This document shows, one piece after another, positions 56,518 to 64,000 of a DNA stretch of 64,000 nt. The notes beneath the pieces were generated by a model that was not told the DNA's origin, made no database searches, and saw only the letters and a program-made list of their open reading frames with translations. Numbering within the stretch: the first letter of the stretch is position 1; each line of letters begins with the position of its first letter. The stretch is taken from contig SAUG01000042.1 of the NCBI GenBank assembly GCA_011316305.1, positions 62,001-126,000 of the forward strand, read 5' to 3'. The translations under genes were made by a program, and so were the position numbers. This DNA is from Rusavskia elegans (Eukaryota; Ascomycota; Lecanoromycetes; Teloschistales; Teloschistaceae).

Positions 56518-56877
56518 CTATCCTTTCGGATTCCCCTCCTCCCCCTCCCCATCCACCGTCTGCACCTTCCGGTATTCGCCCTCCAATTCTCTTTGCATTT
56601 CGAACTCTGCTTGACGTTCACGTTTAAGGCGTTGTTGTTCCATGTCGCGGACTACGCCTGCATGCATTGCCTATACACATTTTGTCAGTCTGTGCACGAA
56701 CAATTGGGGCCGGGGGCAACAGGAATATTGAGACAGGGAAAAACAGGGAATGGGGGATGAAGAGAATGGGGGGAGGCATACGGCTTTCTCATTCTGCTGT
56801 CCATAATGTACGAAGAAGATGGTACCGACAGCGAAGAGGGATGTGCCGGCGAGGGTGAGCTTGGAGGCTGTTGACAT
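56518..56877 (-). CDS. PET117: Cytochrome c oxidase assembly factor PET117 (82 aa)
   Basis: Small mitochondrial inner-membrane factor needed for complex IV assembly (it tethers Pet191-type and haem-a synthase steps in yeast). Exons 56782-56877 and 56518-56670, intron 111 bp. The start MSTASKLTLAGTSLFAVGTI gives a single transmembrane helix (about 7-25), then VHYGQQNEKA / AMHAGVVRDMEQQRLKRERQ, the conserved charged helix. Length matches the family. Divergent from VMA10 with under 200 bp between starts. Confidence 0.93.
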
Positions 56878-57062
56878 GCCAGAGTAATTGTACTCGTATG
56901 TATTTCAAGTCGTGGAAATAACGTTTAGCAGAGATCGAATGGTTCGAGCCGATGACGCGGGTGAAGCTTGGCGCTGGACAGGGATGTCGTTGGAGCTTCA
57001 TTTGACGACGTAGCTTCTGCACTGCTTGACTTATACACATACTCACAGGTATCAAGACAGCG

Positions 57063-57867
57063 ATGGTATGTTCCTGCCCTCCTATACTTATGAACTATGG
57101 CCACTGCTGACAAGGAGTTACCAGTCAGCCCAAAACTCCAAGGGTATCCAAACCCTCCTCGATGTTCGTCCACACCCTCACTTACTCGTCGGAAATCCAA
57201 TGGAGCTTCGCACACTAACACACCATGTGCCACTAGGCGGAAAGAGAAGCACAGAAGATAGTCCAGAAAGGTCTGTCGCTCCCATTCCATCCCAATGACT
57301 ATCGCTAACATCCAAGCACAGCTCGAGAATGTACGTACGCCTACTCTTTACCGGAGACATCTCCCCCATCAGCCTACTTCCCCCATCCCACCACGAACAA
57401 GAACGAGTCGTTGACTGAAACCATACAGACCGCTCGAAACGCGTCAAAGACGCCCGCTCAGAAGCCCAAAAGGAAATCGAAGACTACCGCAAGCAAAAAG
57501 AGGATGAATTCCAGAAATTCGAGAGAGAGGTGCACCCTTCCCTCTTATCCCTCCTCTCTCCGCTACATCTTTCCAAACTCTCTCAACCCCTTCACCAATC
57601 CCCCTCCACCTGCATCTTCCTCATCGTCGTGCCCCAAACTCTACTCCCCCTTACGCTTGACGACTAGCAGCTAATAGGAGTACGAAACAGCACACATCCG
57701 GCAACAAAAAAGCCGAAGAAGACGCCTCCCAGGACGCCGAAGAGCAAGTCAAAGCCATCAGATCCGCCGGCGACAAGCAGGGACAGCAGGTGGTGGATGA
57801 TCTGTTGAGGGTGGTGACGGATGTGAGACCTGAGGTGCCGGATCGGGTGGCGCAGCCGCAAGCATGA
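57063..57867 (+). CDS. VMA10: V-type H+-ATPase subunit G (120 aa)
   Basis: Peripheral-stalk subunit of the vacuolar proton pump. Exons 57063-57065 (ATG only), 57125-57163, 57237-57270, 57322-57330 (9 nt), 57429-57529 and 57691-57867; introns 59, 73, 51, 98 and 161 bp. The spliced protein is the family sequence: SAQNSKGIQTLLDAEREAQK, IVQKAREYRSKRVKDARSEA, EIEDYRKQKEDEFQKFERE, then a variable C-terminal half. The 9-nt exon supplies A-R-E-Y and is needed to reach the right frame; using the nearer CCAAG acceptor breaks it. The coding first exon holds nothing but the start codon. All junctions are GT..AG. Confidence 0.93.
57322..57330 (+). other. VMA10: 9-nt microexon of VMA10
   Basis: CTCGAGAAT, between GCACAG acceptor and GTACGT donor; phase 1 in and phase 1 out. 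Completes the KAREY segment. Confidence 0.8.
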
Positions 57868-58258
57868 TATTGACCTCCTCGGAGGTAGAACAGAGGGTTG
57901 CAGAGGGAAGCAAGGTGAGGTATGGAGATATGAGTGAGTGGTTATGGCGTTATCATGCTGCCCAATGGAATCTACAAGTCGTGAAATTTCATCTTTTACG
58001 AAAGAGAATTTACTCATGCATGTCCTGACTTCCGATCAGAAGCACATCTAATGCAATATCTAGAGAAGAAGTCAAACTCGTGATCAATCGCACCACCGAA
58101 GTTTCATCCAAGGTTCATAGCTACCGAGCAGCACTGTGTTTTAAAACCCCAAGAAACATACATACAAAATATTACCTCTCTCACCATTCTTTCCATCAAT
58201 TCAGTCTCGTATCTCTAGATCCCTTCTCAAACCAAACCCCAGCACATATATCACCCTC

Positions 58259-58290
<32 letters not shown>

Positions 58291-58889
58291 TTTTCCCAAA
58301 AAACACTCACATCTCCCAACCTTACACCCCCCCCCCTCCAGCCCAATCCATTCCATCTCCCAACATAGCAAGCAAAGCTCGCATCATCTAACCGATTCCT
58401 ATTCTGGCTTTGCTTTCAATTGTCCCGATTTTGAAAGAGGCGAAGATATACAGCAGCGAGAGAAGAGATAAACAGTGAGTCACCCAGCTGATTACTAATT
58501 GGTAGGGGACTGGTATGATATGAGGCTTGAGGCGGTGGTGGGGGTAGGGATTAATGGATCGTCGAAAGGGATGGGGATACTTTGTGCTTTTATGGAAAAT
58601 CTAGCTAGAAAGATCGATTCGCGACATCGTCGGACAACTTTTGGCCCAAGGTCCACACAAACCTCCATAGCTCATATGGGGCATCGCTAGATATATATGG
58701 TCCATCAGAGAATTGAAGACTAAAACTCCTTTTCAATTATATTACCAAGCCTAAACTATATCTAAACCTTCCCAATCACCGCCCCCTTTCGAGAAATGAA
58801 AACCAACTACCGATGAACACACGTACCCTCCCTATCCCTCCTTCCTCCCTCCCTCCTTTTCGAGGTTGGAAAATCCCCTCCTCACTCGC
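57868..58889. other. Gap without a recognised gene; holds poly-C tract
   Basis: VMA10 3' region, pyrimidine-rich DNA with the 30-bp C run, then about 500 bp with no coding signs. Confidence 0.5.
58261..58290. repeat. 30-bp poly-C homopolymer
   Basis: Uninterrupted C run, followed at 58326 by a second, shorter C run. On the minus strand it is poly-G and could form quadruplexes. Length as given may reflect assembly limits. Confidence 0.9.
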
Positions 58890-61860
58890 TCATGTCAACA
58901 ACACGGCTGCACTAATCCCAGCCTGATACGTCAGAGTACTCACCCCCGTCCCACTCTTCGGGAAACAATTATTCTCCCGATCCCGGTCGATATACGTTGT
59001 AAACGTGACGCCCGTACACGTATTATAAGTACTACAATACGTCAGACACCCTTCCAACGTCTTGGTAATCGTGCCAGCCAAAGGCGTGCCTCCGCAATCG
59101 TGGTCGCACCGCACTTGATACGTCTTCGAATACGCGTCCGTGAACGTCTCGTTGTCGTAGCGCGGACAAAGTTGCACCGCGTTCAAGGAATTGCCCGTGG
59201 AGATGTTCAGCGGTTGAGCAGCACACAGAGTGGGTATGGCGCCGTAGGAGAATTCCGTGAAGACGCTGTAGGGGTAGCAGTTGACGGACAGGGGATTGGA
59301 CTCGTCGCCTCCTCCGCCGGGGTAAGTGACGCCCGTGACGTCGCCCAGGATGTCGCAGAACTGGAGGCACTTTTCCCACGAGTCGGCGTGCACGGCTTTG
59401 GCGTTGGTACCAATGATGTTCATGCCGCAGCGGACTTGCCAGGTTTGGCCGAAGAAGTCGGTGTAGATGGAGCCGTTTTGGGACGGGCAGCTGACGGTTT
59501 GGCTGATGCGAGGAGGCGCGAAGGTGTTGCTGGGGGCAGTGTTTTGGGTGAAGCTGGGGGCGACGACAGCAGGTTGCGAAGTGCTAGAGCTGGCTCTGCT
59601 ACTTGACGCGGGCACGGGCACTACTGAAGCGGTGCTAGTAACTCGAGAGGTACTGATGATTCCAGGAGGGATTTGGTAGGTGTGTTTTACCGCAGCACAG
59701 AATTCTTCTTCACCGCAGCGGACCTGTTCGACCCTGTATTTTAGGTAGCAATTGGCACCCGAGTTCCTGTCTGGACGTCCCCAAGAAACCGCAACGCAAG
59801 GCGCTCCACCAGCTGAATCAGGGTTAGGCACATAGCGATCGCAGGCGAGCATACAGTCCTGGAAGTAATCTTGGTGGGTAGCTCCCGAGAGGTCTGAATA
59901 TTGGTAGTCGCACCCACAGTTGATGTCGTAGACGTATCCCAGTTGATCGACGAATTGCTGGCCATTGGAAGAAGGGCAGGGCTGGAAGGCCAGATCGATA
60001 TTGAAGCTGCTTGCAGTCGTTGTACTACTGACGAGAGTAGCTGGCACACCAGTATTCGAGGCTGGTGGAGTTGTAGCTGGTACGTTGGGGTTCGAGGTTG
60101 CTGGTGAAATAGCGTTGGAGGTCGCCGGCGTAGTGGGTCGAGTGGTTGGTAGATTCGGATTTGAGCTTACTGGTACGCTCACACCAGTGGAGGGAACATT
60201 CGGCCCTGAGCTTGCAGGGGTGCTGGCACGAGTCGAGGCGATGTTGGCTGTATCGGTGTTGATGATACTGGTTGCCGACGGCGGAGTTACAGCTTGGTCG
60301 CATTTGTATGCAGAGTCTTCACGAGGGTCCAATCTCGAGTCTGTAACGTTAAACTTCCGGTAACATTCTCCTCCAACAGTCCGTGGACCCCATGTAATGG
60401 CAATGCAGCTGGCCCCTCTGGCGACATCAGGTGAGGGAACGTATGTATCACAAGCTTCAAGACACTCCTCGAAACTTCCGACGGTGATAGTTATCAGGTC
60501 GTCGTAGTAGTATGCAGTCTGGCATTGGAGGCACCAGAGCTGTCCAAAGTTGTCGCTGTATTTGCCACCGCATGCTTGTGAGTAGTACGGAACCGCAGCT
60601 GTGGATGTCGACGAGGAGACGATGACTGAACCTTGCGAGTTTGTTGAAGATACCACAAGCACAGACGTCGGCGGAGGCGGTGGAGCATTGGAAGAGACTG
60701 GTGGCGTGATCACTGTGTATCGGGACGTTGTGATTGTCGATCCAGCTGGGTTGGTCGTCACATATGTTATTGCTGATGTGGACGATGCTGGGGGCGGAGG
60801 TGGAGGAGCAGGAACTGTTGTCGAACTCGTTACAGTTGAGACGATGCCGTTTGTACCAGTCGTTGTAATTGTAGTCATTGAAACCGAGCGGGGAACCGTC
60901 GTCTGACTCGTTACCGTTGAGACGATACCGTCTGGTCTGGTTGTTGTGTAGGTGGTAGTCGATACGGATCCTGGCGGCGGGGGAGGAAGAGTGGTGGAGC
61001 TTGTGATGGTCGAAGCGATACCATTTGTGCCAATCGTGGTAAAGGTAGTGACCGATACGGATCCTGGCGGCGGGGGAGGAAGAGTGGTGGAGCTTGTGAT
61101 GGTCGAAGCGATACCATTTGTGCCAATCGTGGTAAAGGTAGTGACCGATACGGATCCTGGCGGCGGGGGAGGAAGAGTGGTGGAGCTTGTGATGGTTGAT
61201 GCTATACCATTTGTCCCGGTCGTTGTGTACGTAGTGACGGAAACCGAACCAGCAGGTGGTGGCGGCGAAGACGTATACACAATGCAAGTGTTGCTCGTTC
61301 CACAATGCTCCGAGGGATTACCAGAGCATCCAGTATTGCAGTTTCCAGAAGCAAGTTGTGTCGTGGAAGGGGCTTTTGACCCACAAAGACATTGATTACC
61401 TTGTCAATGTCAGCACCCATCGATCGAATTATCTGTGAGCTAGACAGGGCTTTGAAATCGCAGATTTCGAATCCGGACTCGTCGTAAACAACTTACCGTT
61501 TTGTAAAGCGAAAAACGCGCTCCCTGTGCAGTATGAAGCGCATGATGCCACTGTCATGCCCACGCTCACAGAAGTCTTTCCGTCAAGGAGATAACCCGAT
61601 GGTGGAGCAGCATAACAGCCCAAAAGGCTATAGAAGCCATAGGTGCTGCTTACCGTTTGGACATCACCAGGTCTAAAGACTGATCAGCACGTACATCTGC
61701 TCGGACAAACAGGGCTCGCATACTTTCCACCTCCATTTCCTCCAGGAGCATCACTGGGGTAACAAACGGCTACTCTACTCGTGAGGGTGACAGTAGCAAG
61801 AGCTCCGATGTTACTCGACAAGCCAGCAGCCAGTAAGGCTGTCTTGAAGTGATTCCTCAT
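58890..61860 (-). CDS. WSC-domain wall protein with PT-rich repeats and four Cys-rich modules (940 aa)
   Basis: Probable cell-surface protein; WSC domains bind glycans in wall sensors and oxidases. Exons 61724-61860, 61497-61672 and 58890-61399, introns 51 and 97 bp. Signal peptide at 1-23. WSC domain at about 60-135: YGFYSLLGCYAAPPSGYLL, CASYCTGSAFFALQ, then NGNQCLCGSK across the second splice and CNTGCSGNPSEHCG. Next are five or six Thr/Ser/Pro units of about 31 residues (PPPPPGSVSVTTF, TNGIASTITSSTT). Then four tandem modules of about 75-90 residues, each with a Tyr-rich start, C-x(2-4)-C and a CxxxC pair, resembling PAN/apple folds. The end (LTYQAGISAAVLLT) suits a weak GPI signal. No transmembrane helix, so not a Wsc1-type sensor as read. 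Confidence 0.85.
60961..61239. repeat. 93-bp coding minisatellite, three near-identical copies
   Basis: GATACGGATCCTGGCGGCGG begins at 60961, 61054 and 61147, exactly 93 bp apart. Copies 1 and 2 look identical by eye; copy 3 differs at its end. Each unit encodes 31 residues. Confidence 0.9.
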
Positions 61861-63084
61861 GGCGGACGCGCTCAGGATACCATATAAAAGGATTGACTTG
61901 AAGGCAGCTCAAGAAGAAGTTGAATGAAAGACTTTCTCAAAGGAACGGCTAAGACTAAGGAATATGGCTGAATTATGAGAACGAGAAAAGTAGAAGGGGC
62001 AATTTTATCACTTGAGGCTGGAATGATAAACAGCGCGCTCTATTCATGCCCTCATTCCTCGCATACTCAAGCGAGACACGCGACCCAACATGAAGAATTC
62101 CACTATACAGTCGCTCAATAACAACGCACATGTTAAATTTTCCCAATTAATTCGAGAGCTAGCGCCAGATATAGTACTTGCGTAGAAAATGTAGGAAACC
62201 CTCATGAAAGATAAGCATAATTTGAACAATAGGAATATCTCTTTCTTCGAAATTGAATTAGCCGGTGGTGCTCAGCGTTCGGTTGCCAGCCCCAGAACAG
62301 CTTCCAAGATACATCATGGAGGCGACCGTGTAGCCTACATCCGTGCAAAAACAGAAGCGGGGACGATAACCACTAGAGAACACTCCTCGGCGGAGATGGA
62401 TCAGACATAAAGAGCATGATACTTTGGACTGATCATTTCCCCTCGGTAGATTCGTGATGTAACCGAGCGTTCTCTGTACCAAAACGCGCGACTTTTCCTA
62501 TAGAACTTACGAGTGCATCTTGAAAAGTATACATCAGTATTGCAGAGAGTCGAACCAAAAGGAGTGTCAGCTGCTGACCTTTCGTGCTGTGCAATAGAGG
62601 TGTCCGAGGTGAGTATCGCGTTCTGCTTCCAGCTTGGAGCAAACAGCACCAACACCCATACTCGAAGCGATGAACATGACCTCACCTTTTCAAATGTCGA
62701 CAGGCTTGGACAGTGTCTCTATGTGCGTTGCAACGGGGTTAAGAAGAAAGACTGACTGTCTACGTGTTGACGCTTGAGCGGAACGAAGGAGGTCTTCACG
62801 TGACGACTGGAGAATCCACGAGTTAATCCCGGCTTATCGTTTCGACCTCTCGTGTCGGTTCCTGAATGCAGTGTTGGGCCAAGTCACGAAGCAGCGTCAT
62901 TGAAATGCAAGAGGAATACCTCCGTTATTCGTTCAAGTCACCTGCGTACAAAATGATATATAGGTGTAAGGTTGGTATCGCTAATGCCAACTCCGTCCTG
63001 TGCCCGCAAAGTCTATACTCGCTGTCTAGAAGATGACCATCGCACATAAACTCCTTTCCTTCAACATCAACCCGGTGGTCCGTC
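61861..63084. other. Gap without a recognised gene
   Basis: Promoter of the WSC gene (TATA-like GTATCCTG/ATATAAAAG near 61880-61887) and about 1 kb with only short frames on both strands. Confidence 0.45.
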
Positions 63085-64000
63085 TCACTTGGTGCTCATG
63101 CCAATATGGGTCTCTGGCAACGGCATCCCTGATTCGCTATCGCTGCTCAAGGTCTTCGCAGGCCGGATCAATGTCGGGTAGCCGGCAAACCATATAGCCA
63201 TCGTTGCTGCCATCAGCAACGCGTCGAAAACGTAGATAGGCCACTCTACCCTTAACAGTGGGCCATCGTTGCCGCCAATGTACTCCACCACCCTGAAGAT
63301 ATTCCGGACCAGGATGATTGCGCTGACTGCGTACAACACCAACAGCATCTTCTGCCACTTCACATCCCCGGCGTAGGCTCCCCGCGTTGGCTGCTTCCGG
63401 AGTCTCAAGTGGAAGATAATCGATGCCACGACAAACAGGCCGAAGATGATGATCTGGAGGAACAGACCACCAAGGATGATATTCTGACCCATCTTCACTT
63501 TGTCCGGGTCGTGAGATGCCATGATACCCCCACCTCCGCCTTGGATGAAGAATGTGAAGACATCGCCGCACACGAAGAGTTTGGTGAGCCAGGAAACGCG
63601 AATAATAGACAAGGATTCTGCGTGGACGGCGCGTATGAGACGGCCGAGCGTCATGTAGATGCTTGCTGCGAAGAGCGCCGGAGCCACGAGGACGAATAGC
63701 GACTGTATGATGTATGGCACGAGGGATTCAGGGCTGCTGTGACCGGCAGCGCGGCCGATGTATCCAATGAGTTCGACTGCATGGCACATCTGGAGTCAAC
63801 GAACTGCCCAGCCATCGGTCGATAGAATAGCGATACGTACAGACACCTCCAATGGTGAAAGGCGCGCAGAACCATAGCTTCGTTTGGATCATACGGTAGG
63901 TGTGAAGACCAGTCAAGATGGCGAAGACAATGATCGCGACTGCGGCTGCAACAATTGAAGGAGAGTAGTGATATAGGACATATTCCCCCTTTTCGGACAT
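63085..64000 (-). CDS. RTA1-family seven-helix membrane protein (283 aa)
   Basis: RTA1/RSB1 family: lipid-translocating exporter-like proteins linked to resistance to aminocholesterol or sphingoid bases. Exons 63841-64000 and 63085-63776, intron 64 bp (GTACGT..CATGCAG). The join gives the family block FTIGGVFELIGYIGRA; the two other possible acceptors do not. Hydrophobic segments suggest seven helices, with the conserved VAPALFAASIYMTLGRLI, FVCGDVFTFFIQGGGGG and RNIFRVVEYIGG motifs. Short N-terminus outside, polar Ser-rich C-terminus inside. The start ATG occupies 63998-64000, the last bases of the window, so its promoter is not visible; the MSEKGEY opening before helix 1 looks complete. Confidence 0.92.

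Noticed and set aside
58866..59606. 246-codon plus-strand frame opposite the WSC gene
   Set aside because: Shadow of the compositionally biased minus-strand gene, whose signal peptide, WSC domain and splices are clear.
60961..61239. Regular repeats resembling a CRISPR array
   Set aside because: Units are contiguous 93-bp coding repeats without spacers, in a eukaryotic gene.
63777..63840. RTA1 exon 2 starting at an internal ATG (63789)
   Set aside because: It gives GG-MCHAVELIGY instead of the family GGVFELIGYIGR; the CATGCAG acceptor fits better.
1..64000. Secondary-metabolite cluster
   Set aside because: No PKS, NRPS, terpene synthase or tailoring enzymes are present; the two Zn2Cys6 genes and RTA1 alone do not make a cluster.

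Overview
The window is nuclear DNA of a filamentous ascomycete (Pezizomycotina), most likely a Dothideomycete. Genes carry short spliceosomal introns (mostly 45-65 bp, GT..AG with CTAAC/CTGAC-type branch sites). Conserved eukaryotic genes are present (RPS24, VMA10, PEX2, KAP120, UAP1, PET117, GIS2), alongside fungal-only families (CRH transglycosylase, exo-1,3-glucanase, Zn2Cys6 regulators, RTA1, WSC). The class-level placement is inference. Every multi-exon model below was built by hand from splice signals and checked for a total coding length divisible by three.

Layout. 1-6.8 kb: a head-to-tail, all-minus-strand array of small cysteine-rich paralogues that almost all begin Met-Cys, spaced about 0.7-1.3 kb apart, most with a TATA-like box; at least one copy is dead and one or two are remnants. 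7.8-12.2 kb: two cell-wall enzymes (CRH/UTR2-type GH16 and EXG1-type GH5), with a 575-bp pogo/Fot1-like MITE between them. 14.4-19.6 kb: divergent KAP120 and PEX2, with a dispersed repeat in the shared promoter. 20.8-21.8 kb: a small Clr5-like, Cys-rich protein. 21.8-28.7 kb: gene-poor, repeat-bearing DNA. 28.7-31.2 kb: a Leu3/War1-type Zn2Cys6 regulator. 32.7-36.2 kb: a Ser/Gly-rich GPI-type wall protein and a DUF1399 glycine-rich-domain protein. 36.2-38.2 kb: gene-poor, with a 44-bp tandem repeat. 38.2-43 kb: GIS2, UAP1 and a PPIL4-like RNA-binding protein without its cyclophilin domain. 45.2-58 kb: a dense block with a second Zn2Cys6 regulator, RPS24, an EFM3-type methyltransferase, an S/K/D-rich protein, a CCCGR coiled-coil protein, a small hypothetical, PET117 and VMA10. 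58.9-64 kb: a large WSC plus four-module Cys-rich wall protein and an RTA1 transporter that begins on the last base of the window.

Functional themes. Five or six genes act on or in the wall or cell surface: CRH, EXG1, UAP1 (UDP-GlcNAc for chitin), the SG-rich GPI protein, the WSC multidomain protein and RTA1. The rest are housekeeping or regulatory and show no operon-like logic. The most novel material is the Met-Cys array with its in-place pseudogenes, two microexons (12 nt in GIS2, 9 nt in VMA10, the latter gene also having a coding first exon that is only the ATG), two dispersed repeat families that seem to share a core, and several genes whose reading frame or domain content departs from the family norm.
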